Origin: Strongyloides papillosus
Taxonomy: Eukaryota > Nematoda > Chromadorea > Rhabditida > Strongyloididae
Length of the DNA: 64,000 nucleotides
Assembly (NCBI GenBank): GCA_005656395.1
Contig: SRSI01000013.1
Location: forward strand, 1,984,001-2,048,000
Direction: 5' to 3'
Under the pieces are notes generated by a model. That model did no database searches, was not told where the DNA came from, and was given only the letters and a program-made list of their open reading frames with translations. The position numbers and the translations under genes were made by a program. Shown here piece after piece: positions 21,451 to 33,518 of this stretch (positions are counted from its first letter, which is position 1; each line of letters begins with the position of its first letter).

Positions 21451-21982
21451 CCCTTCTTAAATGCGCATCCACGCAGGTAAACGGTTGTTTTTCATTATTG
21501 TCTGCTTGATCCGCTATTCTAGGATCTAAGTTGGAAATACAACCATGAAGGACCTTATAGAACCTGTTAGCGTTCTTGTTAACAGATTCTACGTTTCGCT
21601 GTCGTATTCTCTTGAGTTCATCATTATTGGTACCAGCTCGGGACGACTGTATTGCTAAGCTCCTTGCGTAAGCCAATAAAGCCGAATAAGATGCTGCCGG
21701 ATAAAGTCGACAGGCTGTGCGGTATTCCCTTGCATACGAATTGTTTGCAGGTAGCGATAAGACCGTTCTGAAGATTTGTCTAATCTTCTTGTTCAAAACA
21801 ATTCTATCCTGTTCATCAGGAATTGCTCTTTCGATGACTCGTTTCATGCAGGCTACACACTCATCAAACGAGGTGAGGGCAGGCACAGAAGTCGGTACAT
21901 CGATGGGATACTTGTTAATGGTAAGTAATCCCAAGGGTTTCTTAAAAATTTTAAGCAGGGGCTCTAACTTAGTATGGTTCAT
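21353..21982 (-). pseudogene. ORF upstream of integrase in element G, role unknown
   Basis: 210 codons from ATG 21982, the last 30 of which are the integrase core read out of frame. The first 150 residues are mostly helical and basic, with cysteines in CVACMKRV and CRLYPAAS. This could be a truncated Gag or the N-terminal region of the Pol protein. There is no reverse transcriptase motif. Its position directly upstream of the integrase core suggests it was fused to it before the frameshift near 21460. Confidence 0.45.
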
Positions 21983-21999
21983 ACTTCGTGAGCTTCTTT

Positions 22000-23045
22000 T
22001 TAGGTTTTTCTCTTTAATAACTATTTTAGTTATTTGATTATCTGGTACTGAGTGCTAAAATTTCCCAGATTATGTACTCTTTTCAGCGGGAGGGATTATT
22101 ATAAAAATTGTAATAAAGGCGTATCCTCCAGAGTAATTATTACGAATCCTTTATCTTTAGTTTAACAAATTTAATGTTAAGATTCGGTTTTTAACAGCCA
22201 CTTCTTTCTCACTCATTTTTAGAGGTTGGGTTTATTTTTATTACATCTTTATTTATTTAGATGTTTCTGTTTTCATTAGACAATTTTAATTATACAATCC
22301 TTATCGTAACAACTTTACCTTTCAATAAGTAAGTAAGTTTCCCTTATAAGCACCGATAGTATCCTCGTGTTTACTTCTTTCTGCTTATATTTTTATTCCT
22401 GATGATTTGTCATAGTGTTCAAGTCATTCCTGTGAGATCCATTTTGAAGATACATTTGACCTTGTATCTTCTTTCAAGCCATAAGATTACTGAATATGGC
22501 TTCCTCCAAACCAATGTAGTTTTTATCCTTGTCTTTCTCCGACTATGTTAGGTTGACACATAGTTTATGAAAGACTAATGATATTTTAATTCTTTAGGCG
22601 AGTTTTTATTTCATTCTTATACGATATCGTTTTTTTCCACTCAATTCCTCCATGGAATGAGTTAATTAGAAGTTTCTTTTTAGGGGCTCAATTAAATTCC
22701 CTTGCACTATTTTCTCCTTTTACATATATACTGTTTCCAATTACAGCATTCCTCTCTATTTTCGACCTGATTGCAGTGTCTATTTCATTATGAGATTTTT
22801 TTAAAAAGATACCCATTTGTTCATTTAGAAGTGTTTTTCACTTCCTTCGATATTGGCAGTTCCTTTTTTTTCTAATGTGAATTTCGGATTCGTTTCTTTG
22901 GCAAGTACCTTTTAGAAGCTGGTACTTGTTTGTGCTTCCTTATAGAACGGAGTAGATGCTTCTTCTTTAGGTCGTGTTCTTGCTTCCGTTCTCCATAAGG
23001 CTATTCTTATGTGCTAATCTGCACAAACATGCTCCATTTGGTAAT
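22000..23045. other. 5' leader region of element G
   Basis: About 1 kb between the primer site and the first recognisable ORF, in sense direction 23045 to 22000. No long frame on either strand. It may hold the remains of deleted gag/RT sequence or a packaging leader. Confidence 0.4.
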
Positions 23046-23063
23046 ATCTCGGTGGAATCTCCT
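23046..23063 (-). other. Primer-binding site of element G (tRNA-Gln)
   Basis: Plus strand ATCTCGGTGGAATCTCCT differs at two of 18 positions from the expected tRNA-Gln 3' end ATCTCGGTGGAACCTCCA. It adjoins the 5' LTR, as a primer-binding site must. Confidence 0.7.
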
Positions 23064-23648
23064 TAAAGAGTCTGTTTGCTTACTATCTCTTTATAGTGGT
23101 GTGACTATATGAGGTGTAGCGTAGCCTCTTGCTACATGTATTTCAGCGGATACATGCTAGCTGGTTCCCATCACCTAACCGAGTGTTTACCTAATGAAGA
23201 AGCATGTTGGAACATGCGTGCTCGATCAGAATTTATAAGATATAAACACATAAGTAATAATAATCTTTTTTTTAAAATTGTAACGAAAAATATGAATAAT
23301 TAAAATTTTATTCTTGTTCAGAGTCTGGAGTGCTATTCAGCATCTCTAATTAATTTTATTCTAAACTAGACTGACTTTTCTAGAAAATATTCTTTCTTTA
23401 TATACAGCTTTTCTTCTTCTCCTCCTATTAAACTTCTTCTTAGTTTAATAGAAGAATGTTCCTTTCTTCTTCCCAGATGTTTTGTTAAGTATATGTACAG
23501 ATTTATATATTATATAAAATAATATTCATATCTGTACATAATACTTATTTTGATATCTGTTCTCTTTTCTTTATTAAATAATACATATATATTATATACT
23601 TTTATATATAAAGTAACATATATATATTATTATTTATAATGCTGGACA
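23064..23648 (-). repeat. 5' LTR of element G
   Basis: Partner of 17323-17919 with scattered substitutions and small indels in the TATATA tract. Confidence 0.85.
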
Positions 23649-24162
23649 TTATACACCTATAACAAATAATATAACAATTATTCACAAGAATTAATGTAAT
23701 AGTTATTCAGAGTAGCAAACCTTTCATTCTTCAAATTTAGACAGGAAGAACTTCACTGTTTTAAAATGAATTCCAGTATTTATAGATTTTTTGTTTGGGA
23801 ATTGTTCTTTAGTTTTTGTTGTAGGAAGGGAAAGTCTTTTGTCACGACAGGCTTTTCTGCCTGATAAAATATTGTCAATGGAATGTATAACTCAAATATG
23901 TTTCTTATTAACGTTGGCAAATTTAAAATTCTCAAAGATATCGGGAATATTTGATAGTGTGTGTTGATTTCATTAAACTTAGCAGCATCTAAATGTATTT
24001 GTAACCCAATTATAAAATTGCCACTGTAAGCCTTATAGGCTCATATAAAATAAATTTTTTTAAGATATAAGTTTATTAACGTGTAACAAAAGTAGGTTAT
24101 GTAATAAGATGCAATGAATGAGAATGATATTATATAAATTCTATGCCTTTTATACTAATCAG
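23649..24162. other. Spacer with an LTR-like start
   Basis: No gene. At 24032 TGTAAGCCTTATAGGCTCATATAAAA has the TG start, a palindrome (AGCCTTATAGGCT) and a TATA box, and resembles TTAGCCTTATAGGCTTATTTA at 30505. It may be a solo LTR of one more family; the end is not definable by eye. Confidence 0.35.
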
Positions 24163-25424
24163 TTATAGGAGACGTTTACTCCATCTGTATCCAGAGGGAG
24201 AAGTATCAACACCACTATCAATATTTCTCATTTCTCTATAAAGTTCCCCACAAATTGAATCCTTTAAATGCGAAGATTGGAGCATTTCCTCTGTGTATGA
24301 GATAATTTCTTTCGTACACAGTTTAAAAATTTCATCTATTTTTCTTTTGGCATTATAAATAACTAGTTTTCCATCTGCCAAATCATGGTAAATTCTTCGT
24401 TTGATAAAGATATCTTTTCAGCATTCAAATAGTTTCTTGTTCCATCTAATGTTGTGTAAAGTTTGTTGGGTTGAGGTAAAGCTCTTTTTATTACACTAAA
24501 AATTTCTTATTAATAAATATTTATGACATTTATCTCAGATACAACTTATGTCTTCTATCGGAAATTCCACTTTTTATTTGTAAAATATAAAAAAATTGTA
24601 CTGATAATTGTAATTACCTTTACATTCATCAAATCACCAGTAAAATTCTTTAATGTTATTTCCGAATTTTCGTACAAAGCAACATTATCATCTTCATTGC
24701 CATTATTACCATCAGTTAAATTTAAATCTCACTTTTCATCATCTATATTTTCTATATTAACATTATCAATAAGTGGTAATTCTTCAGAAACGTCAGTAAC
24801 ATCTTCTTCCATTGCCTCATTTGGTTTTTCTCCTCTTCCACTTATCTCTCTTTCAAATGTCTCACGTAATCTTTTTCTACGCTTATATGTTTCTCTATAG
24901 CTGTAAAACATTATTTTCAAATTGATTTTGCTGATTATTTATATATTTTGTTGATATGAGCACAGTTTAATTGTTAAATTGAGTAGGTAATACAAAAGAA
25001 ATGAAAATGTGAAGGTCTTACATGTATACACAAATTAAAAATTCCACAATTTAAGATGTACATGACGATTAATGTAAAATTGTATTACATTTACAAAAAA
25101 ATAAATTTTATAAAAATGAATAGAATTGTTATGCATTTTAGGTAGAATTGTTATGCAATTTTAGGTAGAATTGTATGAAAATTAACATTAAATTGCTACC
25201 ATTAAAGTGTAGAATTTTCTATTTATGTGTAATCTAATTTAGTAAGTTAAAATTGTAAAGCATGTAATAAACATCTACGAAAAGGAGAAGATCAAAACTT
25301 ATCTGCTTTTGTTCTTCGGATGACAATTTAATTTTACTATTTTGTTCCTCAAGCCAAATTGACTTCAAAGCATTGTAGGGAGCTACAAACGCTTGGTGAC
25401 TGGAACTCCGTTCAATCTTGGAAT
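24163..25424 (-). pseudogene. Decayed multi-exon gene, function unknown
   Basis: Three coding-like blocks on the minus strand with splice signals: 25424-25278 (after TTCCAAG, before GTAGATG), 24905-24617 (after TTTTACAG, before AAG|GTAATT; one TGA inside), and about 24480-24163 (one frameshift near 24390). The protein is acidic in the middle (EELPLIDNVNIENID) and helical at the end (RKIDEIFKLCTKEII). The C-terminal block has some resemblance to a small DNA-binding helix bundle of the BEN kind, but I cannot support that assignment. Confidence 0.4.
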
Positions 25425-26439
25425 GTAAGAATTTTGTTATGATAGTTAAACATTTTATTAAATAGTAAAGTCAATATAGCAATTATCCTAATTATCATTT
25501 TATACAGCTAAGACATGCACATATCTTAGTTCATTTTCTTCCTCTTATATGGTATTTGAAAATATTGATGTGTTGATAAGCCTGTACTTGGTTTCTGGTT
25601 GGTTTTCGGTTATATTGGTTTCTTGTTATCATTTGAACCAAATATCATTACAATGTATTACTTAATTAATGTAACTAATTCCTAGCAGATTCATCGAGGT
25701 GATCATGTTAGAGGTAGCCAATCTCAATGATCAATTCAAATAATTTCGCGTTACTACATATCTAAACATCGGATAAAAGTATCTTTTAATTATTATCAAG
25801 TTATTAAGCAGTAAACAAATGACATGATTTTACTACAATATTGACTGATTTTTTTATAACATAGCATTTATGACGTATAAGATTTGAATATATATAGATT
25901 TTTACTTTTCTTGTTAGTTAAAATATACATTGTCGGGATACTTGTAAGCGATGCATGATGCAATTCTTGATGAAACCTTCATGTAACCTTGCCAATAGGT
26001 CATTGTACGTTGAAGTGCCTGAATAGTAGAGATTAGCAAGATAGAATAAGAATCCGTTAAGGTTTATAAACAGACTTTTATTATATTATATATATTACAA
26101 TCATATGTATATTATTTAGATTTCACTCATTCTTGCTTTTATATCTATTCAAACTGATCTTATCTTACTGTTCCCAGCTTATATATCCTTCCCACTCTGG
26201 ACTTATCTGGTACAGAGTTTATGTATTCATCATTATCCCTCATGTGTACCACTGTCTGCAAATGAAATAAGAAAGTAACAATAAAAAGAGTATATAATAT
26301 TCATTAAAAGAAAGCGAGTAAAATAATAAAACGAAGAAAATATAGTGAATAATAAAATACACTATTAATAAATGAATCTTCTTAAGTTTCTTATGTACTA
26401 CTGTCTTCGGTTGAGATATGAAATATGACAAAATGCAAT
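25425..26439. other. Spacer, no gene seen
   Basis: AT-rich with poly-pyrimidine patches near 26110-26200; no frame or repeat I could match within the window. Confidence 0.4.
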
Positions 26440-26710
26440 TTAACATTTACATATTTATGATTTTTCATGGTTATTTTTGATGAACATATATATTCATTAA
26501 TTCCAAGTATCTCTTTTTTAAGAGACAAAAATTTTTTAAGTTATTAGAAAATCAAAATTAGGATCAATTTAGGAATATGTTTTATATACACCGAATGCGG
26601 GGTAAATAAATTGTCTTATACAGATCTGCGTAAGATATTTGTAAGATGACTATATACGTAATATAAAGTTGTCTTATATAATTCTGTATAAGATGTACAC
26701 AAAACCTGAT
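26440..26710 (+). repeat. Dispersed repeat R1, partial copy
   Basis: Shares GATGAACATATAT.TTCATTAATTCCAAGTATCTCTTTTT.AAGAGACA and the downstream CACCGAATGC.GG.TAAATAAATTGTC block with copies at about 32690 and 39790. Confidence 0.7.
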
Positions 26711-27599
26711 CATGTCTCCACGTAGAGTGCAATCTATGCTAACTTAACATTAGCAGTTTAATTCAAATTGACAGTTACATTTTAATAAAAATCGCATATG
26801 TCATTTTATTAGAAAATTTAATGTGTATTTTAGGTAATAACGAAGTGAACTTTTTTGCATATAATGTTTAATACATTTTTTACAAAATTTTTATGATAAA
26901 AGTGTACGATATCATTTTATATAATTTTGTAATAATTATTAATTCAAATAAAAAAGTTTATTTATAAACATAAATGTTACAAATTTTATTTAATTTAGAT
27001 AATAATAATATTAAAAAAATTTTTAAGAAATACTATAATTAAATCATAAAAAAAGTATTTTTATTATCAATCGGTACATTAAAAAATATTATAATTTAGT
27101 TATAAAAAAAGTTTTATTATCGACTTTTTCATCATTCAATATCTTTTTCTCCTGGTCCTCTAGTTCTTCTTTATCAACAGTAAAATAATGAGTAAAATTA
27201 TTAAAAATGAATAAAAATACATAGGAAAAGATTTTCTATTTAGGAGACAACTCGTATCAATGAGCCACCATTCTTTTTAGCTTCATACAATAATTTTGTA
27301 AAAGATTATTTTTACTGCCTTTTAAATATTATTTTTTTACAACAAAAAATTTTTTATTTTTTCTTTTTAAAATTTCATAAAGATAATTATCATACATTAT
27401 ATAAGAGATAAAATAAAATCTATATTATTTTATAATAATAAAAGTAAATTATTGCGAACTATTAATATCATTAAAAAAAAGTAACTAATATTTATTGAAA
27501 ATGAAACAGTCTGTAAATAAAAAAATATGAAGATATAAAAATAAAGAATAGGTTAAAATTAAGAAAAAAAATTGTGAAAATGAAGATAAATAAGACATC
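26711..27599. other. Spacer, very AT-rich
   Basis: No gene seen. Two similar blocks around 27030 and 27090 (AAATCATAAAAAAAGTATTTTTATTATCAA type) form a small direct repeat. Confidence 0.4.
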
Positions 27600-28825
27600 T
27601 AACCATTCAATATATCAAAAGTGACACCAATAGTGTAGCTGATTATCTCAGTAAAGATTCTTTTATAGCAATAAACGTTAAGCATGATATTCTCAAAGAC
27701 GTATTTTCTTCAAATGAACATTCACCATATCACATCGATAAGTTTCTCCAATACTATGATGACAAGGAGACTGAAGTGATACTAAAAACAGGTAAAATTC
27801 GCACCCTAAATAGTATAAGAATTTATGTACCTCAACAATTACGTGGAAAATTACTTGAAACTTTTCACACACATTCTCTCCTAGAAGAACATCTTAGCTT
27901 CAATAAAATAAATGGACGCTTCAAAAGCATCTTTTATTGGCCTAAGATAGATACATAAATGATAACTAGCTGGTAATCATGTGAAATCAGGCAAATAAAC
28001 AAATAACAACCTGGTAGACTAATAGAAACATACGAGTAATCGTTACCACATCCAAATAAAGCTTAGACAGTTTTGAATGCCGACTTTATGCAAGTAGACA
28101 GTGAATACATATTAGTCATAGTTGATGAATATAGTAAATTCGTAGTCACTTCTGTTTGTAAGAAACAGAATGGACCCACATTGAAACTAATTCTAATGAA
28201 ATGTTTCTCTATGTTAGGTTTCCCTAAAACATTACGATCAGATAATGGCTCAGCATTCATTGCAGAGTATGTAACTGATTACCTGGCTTCTGTGAATGTT
28301 GAACAACAATTCAGTTCACCACACAATCACACCAGTAACGCTATTGTTGAAAGATTCAATAGAACATTGCGTGCTGCAATAAGAATACGCAAAGAAAACT
28401 AATTAACTACCGTAGTTGCACATTTCACCTATACATACAAGAGATCAAAGAATTCCAGTACAGGACTTACGCCTGCACAAATTCTTCTTAACACATAAGA
28501 CCGTTTCACTGAAGAAACATCGATACACAACGGATATAGTGGTATTCATCAACTTATTAAAGAGACACGTGAACAGTTTCATGAACCTGATTTGAAACGA
28601 CACTGTCTTAAACTTAATGAGAGTGATTTAGTGTTGCGAAAAGTGATGCATCAGAAAGATGCCTCCACATCTGCAAAGAATCAGCCCACATGGGAAGGTC
28701 CTTTTAGAGTTATCAAACATCTATATGGCGATACCTACGAAATTGAAAAACTAGGAGAACATCGTTGTACAAGATTATCCATTGAGAAGGTCCATGCAGA
28801 CCGTCTTAAGAAATATGTTCAATAA
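27600..28825 (+). pseudogene. Gypsy pol relic: RNase H end and integrase
   Basis: Begins with the RNase H C-terminal signature (TNSVADYLSK). The integrase follows with core residues in QVDSEYILVIVDEYSKF, LRSDNGSAF and NAIVERFNRT, and a GPY/F-type end (WEGPFRVI...RLKKYVQ) to the stop at 28825. At least four in-frame stops interrupt it (near 27957-28050, 28400 and 28497). Reverse transcriptase and gag are absent. The LRR-type gene on the other strand starts its tail 180 nt downstream, as expected for an antisense gene between pol and 3' LTR. Confidence 0.8.
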
Positions 28826-29007
28826 AAAAAATTTCCTATTTCTAAATCTTCGTGTATATAAATGTACATATACTTCATCATTTATCATAAAACAAAACTA
28901 AATATTCAAAATAAATATATACAACAAACAAATATAAATTAACATTTTATCTTAACAAACTTTATTTATAGTAACAACATAACGACAATAAAACGAAATT
29001 ATCTGAA

Positions 29008-29812
29008 TTAGGCTCCGAGAAGCTTCATTTGATTGATAGTCAGCTCTCTTTTTGCTTTGGCTTCAGCCATTTTGCTTGCTGGAGCTGCGGTATTACAGAT
29101 ATACGAAAGGACTTCCATGGACTTGAAATACACATGACCAAGTAAAGTCAAACGATTTCCACTACCTACGTCAACAGCCATCTCTCGTAAAACCTTCACA
29201 CTGGCACGTTTGTGTCTCTTCCAGAACAGGTTAGAGTTTTGTCCCTCAGGCACCAAATATACTTAGTATCCAAATCTCCTTGCTGCGACCTCTCTTCCAC
29301 AAATACACATACCACGTTGTTTACATACAAGAGCCTGTATAGTGGATACTTTTGATACAGCATGTAACATTTTTCCCATAAGCTTACATGTGTTAACCAC
29401 AACAACCCTTAATTTTGTTGACCTGGCTAACAATGTATCGAATTGGATACCATTTGCCGTAAAACCCCTTAGCACTAGCACCTCTAGAGATGGCGGTAGG
29501 TAACCAGAGAGTACACCTTCCTGGTGCAGAAAAGCATCCCGTTCCACTTAGGAATGTTATGTGATGGTAACATAATCGGACGAGTTCCAATTATTGACAT
29601 GGCCATACCACCTGAAGCAGTCGCATGGATAGCATCATAGATATTTTCTAACTCCTTGGTACAGCCAATGGAGCCATAATGAATAACAGCCGATTTTGCC
29701 AAAACTTGATTTCGCAAACGAGCTTGAAAAACCTCTTCACGCCATTTTCCTCCATCAACGGCATGAATGAACTTTTCCCAATACGGAAAAGAAGCCAAAC
29801 TCATGATCATGG
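29008..29812 (-). pseudogene. LRR-type domain of the antisense gene, with frameshift and stop
   Basis: From ATG 29810 a frame runs to about 29545, then shifts into 29547-29263, and after a TAA continues to 29008. The middle portion has LRR spacing (LEVLVLRGF, LRVVVVNTC, IQALVC). The end is helical and basic. It is in the same frame as the preceding 227-codon ORF and separated from it only by one TAA, so both were probably one protein of roughly 490 residues. Tail-to-tail with a pol relic. Likely a protein-interaction module; role unknown. Confidence 0.5.
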
Positions 29813-29813
29813 T

Positions 29814-30497
29814 TTAACTGTATGGTTTAGGAGATACATGTCTCAATTGTTCCATGAACAGTTGAGCCTCTATAGTTCTAGTATTTTTTTCTAGAATCGT
29901 GATAAAATCGTCTAAAGATAACTTGGACGATATAAGGGCTTCGACAACACGTAATTGTATTGTATTGTAAATTTTAACAGCAGGACTGCTGGTAGAAGAG
30001 TGGTGTTTATAAGAACCACGAGAAATTTTTGGTATAGGTCCAGCCCATTCACTAGGACAGCGACGTTTCTTCTCCTTTGATACAGTATCATCTTCAAGAT
30101 TTTTAGAATCGTTTTGACTCTTGCTACAAGTATCATCTTTTGCCAATTTTGAAACATTGGTATTGGACAAGTTCCTTACAAGCTCCTGAATTTTCGCTTG
30201 GTTACTATCCTTAATGATTTTTTGCATTTTGGCAGAATCAACCTTCTTAGTAAAATCCAGGCCCTTGCAGACACTATTATTAATTATATTAACATCCTGA
30301 ATACATTTAATTTCCGTGGCTGAATTAGCTACCTCGGAAGTGTTAGGATTTTTTGCGGCATTAGCAGTACTAACATTTTTGTTAATACGTAGAGAATGTA
30401 CTTTCTTATCGTTTCCATTATAATCTGCAGCATTAATTGCATTATTGCTTGCGACATTGTTTGCAACATCAGCTATATCGGTAGATGGAATTTCCAA
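29814..30497 (-). CDS. 227-codon polar protein with nuclear-signal-like motif, N-terminal part of the LRR-type gene
   Basis: The first codon of the open frame is TTG, with no upstream in-frame ATG, so the true start is internal or on an earlier exon. Residues 1-130 are Asn/Ala/Ser-rich and disordered, followed by EKKRRCPSEW (basic, likely nuclear signal) and a helical segment near the end. The stop TAA at 29814-29816 is followed in frame by ACC ATG and the LRR-type region, suggesting a recent stop or readthrough. The LTR-like sequence at 30505 adjoins the 5' end. Confidence 0.5.
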   Translation of the reverse strand: MEIPSTDIADVANNVASNNAINAADYNGNDKKVHSLRINKNVSTANAAKNPNTSEVANSATEIKCIQDVNIINNSVCKGLDFTKKVDSAKMQKIIKDSNQAKIQELVRNLSNTNVSKLAKDDTCSKSQNDSKNLEDDTVSKEKKRRCPSEWAGPIPKISRGSYKHHSSTSSPAVKIYNTIQLRVVEALISSKLSLDDFITILEKNTRTIEAQLFMEQLRHVSPKPYS

Positions 30498-30501
30498 ATT
30501 A

Positions 30502-30769
30502 GCCTTATAGGCTTATTTATTTATAGTTAATAATAAGATAAGCTTTTTTATTTAAGTTAAAATTGAGACAATATAAAAAAGAGTAAAAGATTGATTAATT
30601 TTTTAGTAGTAATGATGTAATTGATAAGATCTTTGTTTAAATATTTATTGAATGATAAACGTTGCCTACACATATTTCTTATTCTTTTTATATCTGTGTT
30701 CTTGTGAGCGTGTTTGACTATCATTTCTACGAGATAGAACCAGTTTTGGGTGTGTTTTCGAGTATTAGC
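30502..30769. other. Possible LTR fragment and spacer
   Basis: TTAGCCTTATAGGCTTATTTATTTATAG resembles the start of the LTR-like block at 24032. If it is an LTR start, the antisense gene at 29008-30497 would lie just inside it, as with the membrane genes. The boundary is not clear. Confidence 0.35.
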
Positions 30770-31382
30770 CTTACGAATGTCTCATATGACAGGCAACAAT
30801 ACCTTTATTTCCATTGAAATATCACATAAACGTAATAATTCTTGTGTAATTCAGAAGGATTGCGGGAACCCCTAAGAGATTCTCAAAAATATAAATTAAC
30901 AATAAGCTTATTCTATTTTAAATTTTTTTTAAAAATTTTGTACGTTTTGCCAGCATTAAATATTCTTCATAAATCGGTATGTAAACTTGCTCTATGTTTA
31001 TATTGTTCGTTATGGGATATTATATAGGAATACATTAAGAAATAATATTTATTATTTTATACATAGTTATAATATAAGGTAAGATTTTATAAATGTCATT
31101 GAAGTAAGATTGATAATGTATGTGATATGTTTCTTATTTATATTGGAAAAGTTATAGGCGTTGCCTACAGGTAATTCCTTAAAACAAAAACAACTAGGTA
31201 AATTATAACTTTAATTTTCTTGTATAAGCTAATATATTTTTTCCTCCTGGACGTATCCACGGAACAACAATGTTGATAACTAAACATAATCAATTCAAGG
31301 TACTATAGGGCGTAAAATAAATGTAGGACATTTTTCCAACAAAATTGAAAAAATCATTGAGACATGAGGTCACAAAAAAATA

Positions 31383-32657
31383 TTAGGTTGTTCCATAAGT
31401 TCCCGTGATTTTTTTCAAACGCTTATTTTACCGCACTTTTTAATTTTTTCGTATGCGTTATATATATCATTCGAAAGCTCTTTTTCCGCTCTACAAACCT
31501 CTGGTAATCCCGTTTTCATATCTTTTAATTTTGATTTAATTTTATATCTTTAAAATGTAATTCACAGTAGACAAAAAATAGCACTTTCGACAACTGCTGT
31601 TATTTGCTTTTAATCGTCGCCAAAGAGTGTCTAAAGACATTCGGGAAATTTATTCTGTGTATGGAGAAAATGCTATGGGTTGGAGTACTGCAAAATATTG
31701 GTACAGAAAGTTCAGAAATGACAATTTCGACCTTCCAGACTCTCCACGAATAGATCGGCTATGTATCTTTGACGAGGACCGTTTGATAGATCTTTTGAGG
31801 ACAGACAACTGTCAAACATGCAGAGAGCTGGCCGAAGAAATGAGCAGCGTTGTTAGAGCAATCTCCCGTCTTCTTACATCAATGGGTTCTGAGCAAAAAT
31901 TTTGAGTTTGATTGTTCCATGGTCTTACTGAAAAAAACAAAAAAAAGAGGTTTTTTATTGCTCCTTAAAATCTCGCTCGGCATCAAGCGACACGTAGCTA
32001 CGAGAATCGATTCCTGTAAAGAATCGTCACCGGGGATGATAAATGATTTCTCTACGTCAACACGAGCCAAAGGAAACAGTAGATGTGAACAAGAGATGCG
32101 TCTAATTCTAGAGTGAAGCAAGTAATCTGTGTGTTTTGAGATTAAAATGCGTGATTCATTGAGAAGTAATTGAGAATAACCAAACAGTTGGTAAAGATCT
32201 TAATTTAGATCAATTTCATCGAGTAAATTAGACTATTCAACAAAAAAAGATCGGATCAATTAAGCTAAGTTATCCTACTCTACGACAACACTCGGACTCA
32301 TACAGCAAAAATTTTCAAAATCGCTCTCCAGGAGTTCAATTGGGAGGTTCTTTAGCATCCTCCGTATTCACCAGACCTTGCCCCAACGGAATATGACCTA
32401 TTCCGTTTATGTGCAAACCATATGAGGGACTTAACATTTGAAAACGAAGAGGCACTATATACATGGCTGAACAAATTCTTCTAGTCAAGACCCATAGATT
32501 TCTGGCGTGAAGGTATCAACAAATTAATGGAAAGACGGGAAAAAGTTGTAAATAATGACGAGGAATATATAATTGATTAATTTACTTTTGATTTTTTAGA
32601 AAAAAGTGTTTTTAAAATAAATTTTTAAAAATCACGGGAATTTATGGAACAACCTAA
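31383..32657 (+). mobile_element. Mariner transposon, 1275 bp, complete ends, dead transposase
   Basis: Inverted repeats of about 31 bp (TTAGGTTGTTCCATAAGTTC at the left; GAATTTATGGAACAACCTAA at the right) are flanked by TA on both sides. The uninterrupted R1 copy at 39770 shows the empty site with a single TA. Length is normal for mariner. Confidence 0.92.
31627..32580 (+). pseudogene. Mariner transposase, inactivated
   Basis: The start codon position reads GTG. The N-terminal helix-turn-helix region (REIYSVYGENAMGWSTAKYW) is intact to about 31905, then the frame shifts. The C-terminal half (about 32275-32578) retains the second catalytic Asp region (LYDNTRTH) and the third (YSPDLAP.EYDLF), typical of D,D34D mariners, but has two in-frame stops. 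The enzyme would cut and paste at TA; this copy cannot. Confidence 0.85.
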
Positions 32658-32935
32658 TACAATTCAGTATTTACTATTTATAATTTTCCATATTAATTTT
32701 GATGAACATATATGTTTATTAATTCCAAGTATCTCTTTTTCAAGAGACATTAATTTTTTAAGTCATTAAAGTATAAAAGTTAGAATCAATTTAGAAATAA
32801 TTTTTATATGCACTGAATGTGGAGTAAATGAATTGTCCTACGCAGATTTGCATAAAATATTTGTAAGATGATTATTTACGGAAAATGAAGTCGACTTATA
32901 TAATTCTGTATTTGTAATTCTGGTGGATTTATGGG

Positions 32936-33459
32936 AGCCTTCGAGACTGTTGGGCATTTTATAGTATAACATGCAACTTTATATAAGATTTTATTAAGCA
33001 AGGTTATAACGGAATGTATAAAAATAAGTAAATATAAATTTAAAAGATATTCTCTGATATTCTTGAGGTTGACTAATCTGATAAAGTAATCTTCATAAGT
33101 TTCTTTTATACTTCTTTAGGTGATAGATGTGTTCTTATTGACATAAACTTACATACATTTGATCTGACACAGCTCCTATGAAAGACATCTACGTATCAAG
33201 CTTTTAATTACCAATTAAAAGGTGACAAGCGGAGGATTAAATGTATGTTTTCATCATGAGGAAGGTAATTTCTTATTTTTTTTGTAATTCGTACCTTACG
33301 AGGAATCTCTCTTGATGTTGTATTATGTTGGAGTTGTGATATTTAAGTAAAGTAAATTTAATAAATTAAAGTTAATTTAATATAATTTAAATATATTTAT
33401 TAAAATCTGTATTTATTTCTAGAAAGTTTTAATTTCTTTTATTTAAAAAAAAGATTCAG
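32936..33459. other. Spacer upstream of a small membrane gene
   Basis: TGTTGGGCATTTTATAG at 32949 with a later TATATAAGA might be an LTR start, but no matching end, polypurine tract or partner was found. Confidence 0.35.
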
Positions 33460-33518
33460 GATGCCTCGTGGTCAGCTTTCTTTCTTCATGTGTTCATAAA
33501 AAACTATGATGATTCATC

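Larger units (their letters stand above)
17323..23648 (-). mobile_element. LTR retroelement G, about 6.3 kb, minus sense, decayed
   Basis: Direct repeats of about 0.6 kb (17323-17919 and 23064-23648) bound the element. A polypurine tract adjoins the left LTR and a tRNA-Gln primer site adjoins the right LTR, so sense is minus. In sense order: leader (23045-22000), an ORF of unknown role (21982-21353), integrase with frameshifts (about 21450-20630), a 380-codon acidic/serine-rich ORF (20473-19331). On the opposite strand near the 3' LTR lies a small membrane gene (18184-18507). No reverse transcriptase is recognisable, so it is internally deleted or non-autonomous. No target duplication is evident. 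Confidence 0.8.
30770..32935 (+). repeat. Dispersed repeat R1, longest copy, interrupted by a mariner
   Basis: The flanks 30770-31382 and 32658-32935 align with the uninterrupted copy at about 39350-40040 (shared GACAGGCAACAATAC, AATTCAGAAGGATTGCGGGA, GTACGTTTTGCCAG, AAGTCACAAAAAAATA). No coding capacity is evident; it is probably a non-autonomous transposon or satellite-like repeat. Confidence 0.75.
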
